A stretch of 64,000 nucleotides of DNA from Mycolicibacterium sediminis (GTDB lineage Bacteria; Actinomycetota; Actinomycetes; Mycobacteriales; Mycobacteriaceae): assembly GCF_010731735.1 (NCBI RefSeq), contig NZ_AP022588.1:2914001-2978000 (forward strand), written 5' to 3'. Positions 1 through 7,825 of this stretch are shown here, one piece after another. The first letter of the stretch is position 1. Every line of letters begins with the position of its first letter. Below the pieces are notes generated by a model. It saw nothing but the letters and a program-made list of their open reading frames with translations, had not been told where the DNA came from and searched no databases. The position numbers were made by a program, and so were the translations under genes.

Positions 1-602
1 AACGCTCGGTGGATCATGGCGTGAATGTTTCGAACAGTCTTTGGTGCTAGCCCGGGATCCACCCTTCTCGGTACGATTCCTGCTTTGTACCGACGGACAG
101 CGGCACGGGCGGCGTGAATCGTTGTGCCACAGGCCTCGGCGACTTCACGGGGTGCCGGCGACTCTCCGTCGACCACATGGCTCAGCCAATAGCGATACAT
201 CTCGTAGTTTCGGTCTTGCTTGATCCGGCCTTCGGTAAGGAGTTTGGCGTACAGCTTCAGCAGTTGTGGCTCATCGAGCTGCTGGAGCTTCTCTGCCCCG
301 ATGTGCGGCACAACGTAGCTCCTCGCGTAGTCCTTCCAGTTCTGCCACGTTGTGGCATCCATTGATGCCTCAACGGCGACGAACCATTCCGCGAAGAATT
401 GAGCAACCGTGCGGGTAGAGGGTCGCACCACGCGACCCTGATCCGCTTCCCGCATTGCATCGCGACACGCTTTCCATGCCTCCTTCTCAGTCGGAAATCC
501 GCCCTTCGAGATCGTGGGATATTCGCCGGTGGAAGCATCTCTTTCAGGCGCTCGGAAACGGTATGTCCATGTCCGCCCACGCTGATAGACGGCTCCCTTC
601 AC
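1..602 (-). CDS. int: Tyrosine recombinase (phage-type integrase), N-terminal part, cut by window edge
   Basis: The reverse strand is open from a GTG at 602 to the window edge, giving about 200 residues. The N-terminus (VKGAVYQRGRTWTYRFRAPE) is the short beta-rich arm-binding domain usual in actinobacterial integrases. It is followed by a core-binding stretch (TVAQFFAEWF, then GLAPKTVRNIHAMIHRA near the edge). The catalytic R-H-R-Y domain would lie to the left of position 1 and is not visible. The GTG overlaps the stop codon of the excisionase by 4 bp, so the two are translationally coupled. Because it points outward, the element's left attachment site is expected just beyond the window. Family call is confident; activity cannot be judged without the C-terminus. 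Confidence 0.88.
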   Translation of the reverse strand, partial: MKGAVYQRGRTWTYRFRAPERDASTGEYPTISKGGFPTEKEAWKACRDAMREADQGRVVRPSTRTVAQFFAEWFVAVEASMDATTWQNWKDYARSYVVPHIGAEKLQQLDEPQLLKLYAKLLTEGRIKQDRNYEMYRYWLSHVVDGESPAPREVAEACGTTIHAARAAVRRYKAGIVPRRVDPGLAPKTVRNIHAMIHRA

Positions 603-781
603 GAGGCGATCAACTCACGCAGTTCTGCAGTGACGATGTAGACGCGTCCTCCCAGCCTGCGCACAGGAAGCTCGCCAGATGCAGCGAGTCGGTAAGCAGC
701 AGCGCGGCTAATTCCCAGAATGCTGGCCGCGCGGGGGACCGCGAGGAGCAGCGGAAGATGATCAAATACGTTTGACTCCAT
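599..781 (-). CDS. xis: Excisionase-like helix-turn-helix protein
   Basis: Sixty residues forming a single MerR/HTH_17-type winged helix: AVPRAASILGISRAAAYRLA is the helix-turn-helix and the following GELPVRRLGGRVYI is the beta wing. Proteins of this size and position direct excision of integrated elements by bending attachment-site DNA and cooperating with the integrase. It ends by 4-bp overlap on the integrase start (599-602), and begins 6 bp after the Rep-like gene, so all three form one leftward operon. It could instead act as a transcriptional regulator of int; position makes excisionase the likelier role. Confidence 0.85.
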   Translation of the reverse strand: MESNVFDHLPLLLAVPRAASILGISRAAAYRLAASGELPVRRLGGRVYIVTAELRELIAS

Positions 782-787
782 TTGATT

Positions 788-1597
788 TCACCTCCCCTCA
801 GCCGTCGTTGAATTGTCTCTAGACACTGACAGCTTCTGAGGGCTGCACCGCGGGCAGAACTCCGCTGCTTCTGTGCCGTCCGCCTGTGTGACTGTGATCG
901 TGCGCGACAAGGGGTCTTCGCACTCGCCGCACCACGGCCTCTTTCGCCGGACGGAGAAGGTCGGTGGGGTTGGCAGCTCTGATAGCCGCGACGCGAGAAC
1001 GGCAGCGGGATTACGGACTCCCTCAGGCCGGGATGAAAGGTGGGCCAACAACGTTTGCGATGTCCAGCCCGCCGCGAAAGCCTCCTCGATTGCCGGTGAC
1101 AGTCTTCTCGCGTCTCTCCTGCTAATTCGCCACGGCGTGGGAAGAGACTCCAGCACGGAGGCCGATGATGGTTCGGGTGGTGGTTCTATTGAAGGGTTCA
1201 AGGGGTCCGCGAATTGGACCTCCGGCGGTCCGGGAGGTGAACCGTCTCGGTCTGGAGATTGGACGGTCCCGGTCGCGTTGGCGGACTGAGGGAGTCCGAC
1301 ATCAAGACTGGGGCGCGAGTGCGTCGCATCGGGAACTTTGAGGAGGTAGTGACTTGGGCGTCTGGCTCCGGATTTGTGGTACTGAGCAACTCGCACAACG
1401 AGCCCGGCCTCTTCCAGCTTGCTGAGCGCCTTTAGGACCGTGCTTCGCGCAGCACAAGATTCCGACACGAGCGTACCTAGGGACGGGTAGCAGGAGAGGC
1501 TCTGGTCTGCGCGGTTCGCTAGCAGCATGAGGATAAGACGCTCGATAGGAGTCTCGACCTCGATACTTATTGACCAGTTGAGTGCTTTCCAACTCAT
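788..1597 (-). CDS. Rep-like winged-helix DNA-binding protein of an integrated element
   Basis: A 269-residue protein. Residues about 1-95 form a winged-helix domain (PIERLILMLLANRADQ, then SYPSLGTLVSESCAARSTVL-type recognition helix and KALSKLEEAGLVVRV). This arrangement is common in replication-initiation and regulatory proteins of actinobacterial plasmids and integrative elements. The centre is Pro/Ser-rich and probably disordered. The C-terminal 60 residues contain a CxxC...CxxC pair (CGECEDP and CPRCSP) that could bind zinc. It heads the leftward operon with xis and int. The candidate iteron array at 1988-2034 lies upstream of its start, which fits a Rep/iteron pair but is inference. A pure transcriptional-regulator role is equally possible. 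Confidence 0.6.
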   Translation of the reverse strand: MSWKALNWSISIEVETPIERLILMLLANRADQSLSCYPSLGTLVSESCAARSTVLKALSKLEEAGLVVRVAQYHKSGARRPSHYLLKVPDATHSRPSLDVGLPQSANATGTVQSPDRDGSPPGPPEVQFADPLNPSIEPPPEPSSASVLESLPTPWRISRRDARRLSPAIEEAFAAGWTSQTLLAHLSSRPEGVRNPAAVLASRLSELPTPPTFSVRRKRPWCGECEDPLSRTITVTQADGTEAAEFCPRCSPQKLSVSRDNSTTAEGR

Positions 1598-1987
1598 CTA
1601 TCGCCCCTACTTACCAACATCATTGCGTCGATCATTCGGTTTCCACACTCTCTCGAACGGCTAAAGGCGAACGCTCGGACGGACGTCGTGCACGCTCGCT
1701 CCGGCTGTCACGAGCTGTAGCAATCTCGGTTAACCGGAACGTAGTTGAACGGATGAAACGGCGTCCACTACGTTGGGCAACTTAGTCAGATTTCAATGCC
1801 TGTCGTCATCCCGCCCGGACAAAAGGCGATCTGGAACGGTGCGGGGCGCTACGCCGCGACCGGCCATGTCGTCTGCGCAAGGGGGCATCAGAAACATCCA
1901 CGCAGGGACCGCGGGTATGCGTCCTCTGTGGTCTATCCGTGCGAGCCTGGCAACCCGAAACTAGTTTTGCAGCAGCATGGTTGATCA

Positions 1988-2034
1988 CTAGTTGAGTGCT
2001 AGTTGACCCCTAGTTGGCGACTCGTTGTGCACTG
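1988..2034. repeat. 11-bp phased tandem repeats, iteron-like
   Basis: Consecutive 11-bp units begin CTAGTTGAGTG, CTAGTTGACCC, CTAGTTGGCGA and CTCGTTGTGCA, followed by a partial CTGGTG. An 11-bp period places each unit on the same helix face, as in replication iterons and partition centromeres. The neighbours are a Rep-like protein and a ribbon-helix-helix-like protein. The repeats are seen directly; their function is inferred. Confidence 0.6.
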
Positions 2035-2104
2035 GTGAAGCATTCATTAGTCCATGAACGTATGCGTCTCTGACAGTCGGCCGGGGGCGACCAGTGCTGT
2101 TGTT

Positions 2105-2115
2105 AGGTAATACCT
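2105..2115. promoter_or_regulatory. Palindrome upstream of the gene at 2291, possible operator
   Basis: AGGTAATACCT is a perfect 5-bp-arm inverted repeat around one base. Its half-site TAGGTAA recurs in the palindrome at 3981-3996 in front of the paralogue-bearing operon, so both may be read by the same regulator. Confidence 0.35.
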
Positions 2116-2290
2116 TTGGATTGGTGGTCAATCACCGCGCTGTACCGGTAGCCTGGGGGTGTGTACCGCACCACGTCGGCTGCAGGCTTTGGGCGATGGC
2201 AGTTGAGCCCCGTCGAACGCGCGCGCCTCGTCGTTGTGGCCACGGTGACAATGGGTCCGATTGGCTTCTCCGAAGTCACGGAGGCATGTT

Positions 2291-3019
2291 GTGAACGATG
2301 AACTGAGTCAGGCAAATAACCGCGGATTCGAGCTCGGCAGGAGACATGCCGCACTTGCGGATGTCATTGGACAAGCAGCACTCTGGGCAAGATCTTTCGG
2401 GGTTTCAACCGCCGAGGTCCTACCTGATGGGTCGGTGTTTATGACATACCCGCTCACGCAGCATGCTGACTACCTCATGGAGCTTTGGAGGCTTCTTGGG
2501 GGCGCGTGCGTCAACCTGGCCTCCTCTTTCGAAGGCCGCATGAGCGCCCAGGATGTGTCAGTAACGCCACCCAGTTACGGGGCTGCGATCCAGTCACCGA
2601 CATACGTGATCGGCGCAGACTTCGTACACGTCCTTCAATCAAGAAGCGCGCATCGCTCGACTTTGCAGGATCTTTGGCGAAATGAAGTGACAAACGCAGC
2701 AATGTATCTCAGTGTTTGCGGTATTCGCACTGACGGGCTGGAGCGGTATGCCTCGATCTCACAAGCGCTCTTCGACGACGCTTCGACAGTGGTTCGTGAA
2801 GCCTACGCACACTCGGTGGCGGTCACCTATGGGCGGATTTGGGCTCGTGCTTCCCAGGCCAATGAGGGACGGGTACTCATGGCATGGATGAAGGCACTGG
2901 CTGACGGAGGGTTCAGCTACGAGGAGTGCGTCGTGGAACTGCGCGACCTAAAAGTTGCATCGCCGGAGGCGGTGTCCTGTTGCCTCAATAGCAAGAGTGC
3001 TTGGCTGCAAGAAGAATGA
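2291..3019 (+). CDS. Hypothetical element protein, paralogue of the gene at 7030
   Basis: Starts at GTG 2291, which has GGAGG seven bases upstream; an in-frame ATG at 2261 has no ribosome site. The 242-residue product has no recognised domain. It clearly aligns over its whole length with the 253-residue protein at 7030-7791. Shared landmarks are an N-terminal RRHAALADVIGQAALWAR helix (RWHAELANTIDRASLWAR there), a central LWRN/SWRT position, and a C-terminal block YGRIWA...LMAWM...EECVVELRD...SPEAV (FGRIWA...LMMWM...EECEAVLRG...DPQAV). It is mostly helical, with no signal peptide or membrane segment. The company of the copy (a WXG-like secreted-protein candidate) suggests a chaperone or partner role, but that is a guess. 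Confidence 0.75.
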   Translation: MNDELSQANNRGFELGRRHAALADVIGQAALWARSFGVSTAEVLPDGSVFMTYPLTQHADYLMELWRLLGGACVNLASSFEGRMSAQDVSVTPPSYGAAIQSPTYVIGADFVHVLQSRSAHRSTLQDLWRNEVTNAAMYLSVCGIRTDGLERYASISQALFDDASTVVREAYAHSVAVTYGRIWARASQANEGRVLMAWMKALADGGFSYEECVVELRDLKVASPEAVSCCLNSKSAWLQEE

Positions 3020-3058
3020 GCGTCCTGATTCTGGCGGGCATTCCTAATACGGAGTTCG

Positions 3059-3355
3059 ATGTCCGAGTTCCGTTTTTTGATTTCAGATATCAAGGATGGT
3101 GTTGTGTGCGCTGCAGGTAAGGACATCGGAGTTGGTCGGAGCGTCCCTGGTCGAAAGTCTGTCGATATTTTGCTCTCGGTGCCTGAAGAATTGAAAGAGC
3201 GCATGGTCAACACCATCGCGTGGACGCGGCCCCATACCGGCATCAGTACTCAACAACAGTTCATCCGCAAGGCAATGGCTGATCTATGTGACCAGCTCGA
3301 ACGTGATTACAACGGCAGCAGAACATTTGAACCACCCGTAGTTCTCGACGAGTGA
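3059..3355 (+). CDS. Ribbon-helix-helix-like small DNA-binding protein, possible partition protein
   Basis: A 98-residue protein, with GGAG just upstream of ATG 3059. The C-terminal half (SVDILLSVPEELKERMVNTI, then STQQQFIRKAMADLCDQLER) has the beta-strand plus two-helix pattern of CopG/ParG-like or ParB C-terminal dimerisation domains in actinobacterial plasmids and integrative elements. The N-terminal 35 residues show no known fold. It lies downstream of the iteron-like array at 1988-2034, which could be its binding site. No ParA ATPase is visible nearby, so a solo copy-control or relaxosome role is also possible. Confidence 0.55.
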   Translation: MSEFRFLISDIKDGVVCAAGKDIGVGRSVPGRKSVDILLSVPEELKERMVNTIAWTRPHTGISTQQQFIRKAMADLCDQLERDYNGSRTFEPPVVLDE

Positions 3356-3571
3356 AGGCATTCCTCGCAGACTCGGCGGCCTGGCTCCCTCGTAGGTGCG
3401 CGGCGAGCTCGCCGCAGTCGACGACCTCGGCGGGTCAGTCCGTCGTTTGTCCCCTGCGAGTCGTAGGCAGTGGGAATTTCGTCCGTTAGTGTCTGACCGC
3501 GGTGGGCCGTAGCGAGCGCGGATCTCCTCCTCGCTGAGCGTGCTGTCTGCTTCTGACTCCTGCAGCGATCC

Positions 3572-3817
3572 TCACAGGTCTGCCTCATTGATGGGCCAGT
3601 CATCGACGTCGAGTGCAGCGCTTATGTCCTCGTCGGCCGGGTCAGGCTCTTCCCACACCGCGGCTTCGGTAGGGGGTAGCGGCTCGTCGAAGTCATCTGG
3701 GATAGCGAGGTCGGGCAGTTGACCGAAGCGGCGCGGGGGAGTTGGGGGCAGAGGAAGCTCTGATCCAGCGTCACCGTCCTCGCTTGTCATCCCTCCAGGA
3801 TAGGGAAGTTGGGACAT
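3572..3817 (-). CDS. Small acidic Pro-rich hypothetical protein
   Basis: An 81-residue product with a very acidic, proline-rich composition (PLPPTPPRRFGQLPDLAIPDD early, DPADEDISAALDVDDWP late). It has no signal peptide, membrane segment or recognised domain. It stands alone, convergent with the gene at 3059 and divergent from the operon at 4074. The ribosome site is weak. Codon use fits a real gene because third positions are GC-rich in this frame, but shortness and isolation leave doubt. Confidence 0.42.
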   Translation of the reverse strand: MSQLPYPGGMTSEDGDAGSELPLPPTPPRRFGQLPDLAIPDDFDEPLPPTEAAVWEEPDPADEDISAALDVDDWPINEADL

Positions 3818-3980
3818 CCGGCGCGGGAACGGACGGGCTCATCGTGGTGGGCGACGCACTCAGGCGCTCGCTTCTGGCTTTCGCCTCGTTGTCGTCGAAC
3901 TTCGATTCCACTCGCGAGGTTTCTCTGCTCGAATCTCGACCACTTCAGGCACACCCTCCACCAGCGCTGATTTGTCGAGT

Positions 3981-3996
3981 GTTACCTATAGGCAAC
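3981..3996. promoter_or_regulatory. 16-bp palindrome upstream of the 4074 operon, possible operator
   Basis: GTTACCTATAGGCAAC is an inverted repeat with one mismatched pair, centred on CCTATAGG. It lies about 80 bp before the operon start and shares the TAGGTAAC half-site with the palindrome at 2105-2115. Confidence 0.4.
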
Positions 3997-4073
3997 AGAA
4001 CTGCGGAAATTTGCTCTTTCGAATGTGCCCTCGGCGGTGGCCCGGTGTCACTCGCTCGCGATACCGTCGTGTC

Positions 4074-4601
4074 ATGACCATGAGGGGCCGGTGGCGTCAC
4101 CGCACCGGGATCACCGCCGCGAGGGCGGCGTTCGTGGTCGCAATAGGTGCAGTGGTGACCAGCGGCCTGGCCCTCACTCATCCGGTCGAACCGAGCCAGC
4201 ACACGGTGAACGTGGTTCCCTCGCCGCCACCCACCTACAGCAGCAGCGACACCGCGGCCGCGAAGGCGGCGGCCTGCTCGGAGTGGGATCGGGCGGCACG
4301 GTCGACGGCGTTGGCGAGCAGGTCCAGCGCCGAGGCGCTGGAGCAGAGCTGGACAAGCCCGGAGAGCCTCGCCGCGCTGGCCACGGAGAAACGTACCGGT
4401 ATGGCCGCGGTTTCGTACCTGCGTACGCAACTGTCTGACGCCACACCAGCTTCAACGGCGAAGCCTCTGCGTGCCTGGATGACAACGAGAATCGACATGC
4501 TTCACGCGCTAAATTTGCGGCACTGGGACGAGGCCGATCACGAACAAGAACGCAGTAATGAACTGATCGATGTCATCACGTCCGAGTGCGGGTTGCGCTG
4601 A
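4074..4601 (+). CDS. Exported or membrane-anchored hypothetical protein
   Basis: From ATG 4074 the product has 175 residues. An N-terminal basic stretch (MTMRGRWRHRTGITAARAA) precedes one hydrophobic segment (FVVAIGAVVTSGLALT), consistent with a signal anchor or uncleaved signal peptide. A short Pro/Ser linker follows, then a mainly helical domain of about 110 residues with two cysteines (AACSEWDRA and TSECGLR) that could form a disulfide outside the cell. This plan is common in small mycobacterial membrane proteins. The stop overlaps the next gene's ATG by one base (TGATG at 4599), so it is first in a translationally coupled three-gene operon. An in-frame ATG at 3972 exists but would put basic, low-quality sequence before the signal. 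Confidence 0.65.
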   Translation: MTMRGRWRHRTGITAARAAFVVAIGAVVTSGLALTHPVEPSQHTVNVVPSPPPTYSSSDTAAAKAAACSEWDRAARSTALASRSSAEALEQSWTSPESLAALATEKRTGMAAVSYLRTQLSDATPASTAKPLRAWMTTRIDMLHALNLRHWDEADHEQERSNELIDVITSECGLR

Positions 4602-7033
4602 TGCCGGCTGTCGGAGGGTCTGCGGGATCGTATGGACGGCTGATCGTTACGCCAGATATGGAGCCACCGGACGCGACGCACTGGGACACCCAGGAGCAGA
4701 CCTACCGGGCTGGTGCCGCGGCGTGGGACGGAATCCACCAGAAAATCGTGACTGACAACGCGGAGTTTCGCGATGCCGCGGATTCGCAGGGCTTCGACGA
4801 GGCGCACCGGGCGGGCGCGGTGTTGGCCGAGGAAGCCAAGACGATCGCCGAATGGCACGAGAAGTGCGCCAACAAGTGCGCCGATATCGCCACGGTGCTA
4901 CGCGATACGCGCTCAGGACAGGAGCAGCTCGTCCGCGAAGCGGACGCCAAAATCGCGAGCGCGAAGCTTCCAGGCGAAGCCCAGGCCCTGGTGACCCATT
5001 ACCAGGGCATAGCCCGATACCAAACCGAGGCGGGAGTAACCGCCGCAGTGGCCTCCCACACCGCCTTCAAGGCAAGCACCGAAAACACAAGGGCACTAGA
5101 TCTTTTAACGAAGTGGGGCGATGTTTCCACCGCTCCACCAGTCCAGCCCGTCGACCATACGTCGCCCGGCATTGAACAGGACGAAAGCCCCTACAGCGAC
5201 ACCGAAAAGCGGGAAGCCGGGGCCGACGCACCCGAGCCTGTGGCCGACGCGCCGACAGATCCGGCAGGTACGTCAACCACTCAGCCTGGAGTTGGTCCCG
5301 GCAGCAAGTCGGCCGCAGGTGACGAGGGGATCAAGGCCGCGACCGGACCGGCGACGCAGCCGACGCCTGGCGTGACTTCTTCACCGGCGGCCTTAGCGCT
5401 CGGCGGTGGCGGTATGCCGTCGATGGGCGGCATGGGTGGCGGCGGGATGGGTTCCGGTGGGGTTCCGAAGATGCCCGGCGGTCTGGGAAGTGGCGGCATG
5501 CCGGGGATGGGGTCTAACCCGCTGAGTGGCGGTGTCGGTCAGATGCCCGGCGCAGCAAGTGGTGTGCCGAACTCAGGAGCCGTGTCAGGTGCGGGCAGCG
5601 CGTCGCCGTTGTCGTCGGCATTCATCCACGGAATGGCGACGACAACGGCGGGGATGGGCGGCGAAATACCGTCTGCACCACCTTCAGCCCCAGCGAGTCC
5701 GTCACCGGCCCTATCGGCCGGTGGTGGGCAGGCGGCAGCCCCGGTGTCGGCGGCCCCCGGCGGGGGCGTCTCGCCGGCCGCGGTGCAGCCAGGCATGGTG
5801 TCGCCCGCCGCCCCGGCTGCCGCACTTACCGGCGCGGGGACCGGCGGCGGTGGTGCGCCAATGATGCTGCCGCCGGGTTCGATGGGACCCCCAGCAGGTG
5901 CGCCGCCTCCGGCACCGACCGGGCCGGCGGGCTCCCTTAGCTCAACCAATGCCCCGCCAGCGCCCGCCCCGTCCGCAGCGAGTGCGGCTGCGGGCCCGAC
6001 TCTGATTCCGGCCGGCGTGGTCGCTGCGGGCCAGACTGCAGCCGCACGGGAGCGCCGCGAGTCCGCAGACGCAGCGGCGGCAAAAGAGCTGGTCTGGAAA
6101 CTGCAGCATGCCGCCTACATGGCGCGCAATCCCGCGGCAGGGTGGGCTGTCGGGGTGTTCCGCTCCCCGAGCGGCACCGAGACGGTCATCACCTCCAATG
6201 ACGGGTCCAGCTACATCCCGGCTGGCGTGTTCGTTCCGCGCTCGGTACGGGTACTTTCCACAGATCCGTTGCTGGACTATGAATTTCGGCAGCGTTGGTT
6301 CGGCTGGGGCGATCCCGCACGGGTCCTCGTCGAGTACGCCCAGATGCGCGCCCAGTGGGGCTGGAAGCTGGTCGCCGCAGCCACCACGGCGGGGGTCAGC
6401 GTCTTGCGTGATGCCGGGGTGGAGCATCCGCCGTCGTGCTCGGGAGACACCAACCCGCTGCTACAACAAGGCGTCGAGATGCCCGCCCCCGTGCTCGACG
6501 ACATGCATGTGCACCGGCTGGCGGTGCTGTGGCCCGAGGTGTATCCGCGGCTGCTACGCATCATGGACGCCGACCCAATTTTTCAAGACCGGATCGTCTC
6601 GGCGGTGACCGCGGCGATGATCAACGCAGCAACAACCCAGGCCCAAGTCATCGATGGCGGTATTGACGAAGCGTTACGCCTGGTCTGGGCGATCCGCGGC
6701 GGTGACCGCGAGCCATCCCTGCAGCAGTGGGCGGACTACGATAAGGCGGCCAAGGCCCTCAACGTCATGACCGCGATGCGCCGACCGGCTTTCGCCACCA
6801 GTACCGGCGCGGTCGCCGATCCCAGCGACACCACCGAAGAGCTGGCCGGCTACCGGGCGCACTGGATGGTTGCGCGTACCGCCGAGCACATCGGCGGGTG
6901 GTCCAGGCGCCCGCTGCCGCTACCCGACATGTGCTACGCCGCAGCCGCTACCGGCGATCCTGACCTGCGCGACATGATCGTCAAGGCCCTTGTCAGCGTT
7001 GAAGAGGACCTCCAATACGAGGCTCCTCGATGA
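4601..7033 (+). CDS. Large modular protein with WXG-like helical N-terminus, Gly/Pro/Ala-rich middle and DUF5632/DUF5631-like C-terminus
   Basis: 810 residues from ATG 4601, coupled to the upstream stop. Residues about 20-170 are helical, with a WDG tripeptide early (AAAWDGIHQK), like WXG100/Esp substrates of type VII secretion. Residues about 210-480 are Gly/Met/Pro/Ala-rich low-complexity sequence (for example GGMPSMGGMGGGGMGSGG). The C-terminal 300 residues form a folded region (NPAAGWAVGVFRSPSGTETV, then WPEVYPRLLRIMDADP) that I recognise as the Rv3899c-like DUF5632/DUF5631 type. The layout resembles EspB-like proteins, but I cannot see a clean YxxxD/E signal. It ends by ATGA overlap on the next gene. 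It could be a secreted effector or surface component tied to conjugation; this is inference. Confidence 0.7.
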   Translation: MPAVGGSAGSYGRLIVTPDMEPPDATHWDTQEQTYRAGAAAWDGIHQKIVTDNAEFRDAADSQGFDEAHRAGAVLAEEAKTIAEWHEKCANKCADIATVLRDTRSGQEQLVREADAKIASAKLPGEAQALVTHYQGIARYQTEAGVTAAVASHTAFKASTENTRALDLLTKWGDVSTAPPVQPVDHTSPGIEQDESPYSDTEKREAGADAPEPVADAPTDPAGTSTTQPGVGPGSKSAAGDEGIKAATGPATQPTPGVTSSPAALALGGGGMPSMGGMGGGGMGSGGVPKMPGGLGSGGMPGMGSNPLSGGVGQMPGAASGVPNSGAVSGAGSASPLSSAFIHGMATTTAGMGGEIPSAPPSAPASPSPALSAGGGQAAAPVSAAPGGGVSPAAVQPGMVSPAAPAAALTGAGTGGGGAPMMLPPGSMGPPAGAPPPAPTGPAGSLSSTNAPPAPAPSAASAAAGPTLIPAGVVAAGQTAAARERRESADAAAAKELVWKLQHAAYMARNPAAGWAVGVFRSPSGTETVITSNDGSSYIPAGVFVPRSVRVLSTDPLLDYEFRQRWFGWGDPARVLVEYAQMRAQWGWKLVAAATTAGVSVLRDAGVEHPPSCSGDTNPLLQQGVEMPAPVLDDMHVHRLAVLWPEVYPRLLRIMDADPIFQDRIVSAVTAAMINAATTQAQVIDGGIDEALRLVWAIRGGDREPSLQQWADYDKAAKALNVMTAMRRPAFATSTGAVADPSDTTEELAGYRAHWMVARTAEHIGGWSRRPLPLPDMCYAAAATGDPDLRDMIVKALVSVEEDLQYEAPR

Positions 7034-7791
7034 CGACTCCAGAGGGTGCGGACGGCGCGGGCTGGAGAGTCGAGCTGGAGCGCTGGCATGCCGAGCTGGC
7101 CAATACCATCGACCGAGCATCTCTGTGGGCACGGGAGTTTCATGTGTCCACCGGGGACGGCCGCTGGGGCGATACCTCGGCACCGCCGAGCTATCCACTG
7201 CTCGGGTACGCCCACCGGCTGGAACAGATCGGTGCGACGCTGAAGATGTTGTGCGCGAACGCCTCTCTCGACCCGCCAGTCTTGAGTTGGGATCGCACCA
7301 CGCTGAAAGCGCCGCCGAGGATCCGGATACCTGGGCGCGACCCCGATTGGCGAGAGGCCGGCTACACCGAGGGCGGCCAATATCTCCTCTACATCCGGCC
7401 CAGCGGCCCTAATCCCGATATCGTTACTGCACAACAGTCTTGGCGCACTGCATTAGGGTTCGCCGCTCCGTCGGTGCTGGAACGCGAGTTCGGGATACCG
7501 CAGCTCGCTACCTACGCGGAGCAGGCTCAAGGGCTGTTCGACATAGCCCATGACACGGTGCGTGCGGCTTTCCGTGACAGCGTGGCCGCCACCTTCGGCC
7601 GGATATGGGCCACGTGGCCCACTACGGGGGACAGTGCCCGTCCGCTGATGATGTGGATGACAGAGCTTACGCAGTTCGGCTGTTCAGCCGAGGAGTGCGA
7701 GGCCGTGCTCCGCGGTATCGAGGTGTTCGACCCACAGGCCGTGGCGCACTGCCGCGCGGCCCACGAATGGTGGTACCCGGAAACAGCCTGA
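7030..7791 (+). CDS. Hypothetical element protein, paralogue of the gene at 2291
   Basis: 253 residues; the ATG overlaps the previous stop (ATGA at 7030), so it is third in the operon. No recognised domain. It shares with the 2291 protein an N-terminal RWHAELANTIDRASLWAREF helix and the C-terminal FGRIWA...LMMWMTELTQFG...EECEAVLRG...DPQAV block, at roughly a third identity by eye. It is soluble, with no signal peptide. Being translationally coupled to the WXG-like protein suggests the two products act together, for example as secretion chaperone and substrate, analogous to EspG- or EspD-like helpers; there is no direct sequence proof. Confidence 0.72.
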   Translation: MTTPEGADGAGWRVELERWHAELANTIDRASLWAREFHVSTGDGRWGDTSAPPSYPLLGYAHRLEQIGATLKMLCANASLDPPVLSWDRTTLKAPPRIRIPGRDPDWREAGYTEGGQYLLYIRPSGPNPDIVTAQQSWRTALGFAAPSVLEREFGIPQLATYAEQAQGLFDIAHDTVRAAFRDSVAATFGRIWATWPTTGDSARPLMMWMTELTQFGCSAEECEAVLRGIEVFDPQAVAHCRAAHEWWYPETA

Positions 7792-7825
7792 CCGCTGGGG
7801 TTATGCGGCGGTGATGGCGTGTCCG

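Larger units (their letters stand above)
1598..2290. other. Non-coding control region of the element
   Basis: About 690 bp lie between the divergent Rep-like gene and the gene at 2291, with no convincing reading frame. It contains an inverted repeat AACGTAG/CTACGTT (1738-1744 and 1768-1774), the phased CTAGTTG repeats at 1988-2034, and a palindrome AGGTAATACCT at 2105-2115. It probably holds divergent promoters and a replication or partition site. Confidence 0.55.
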
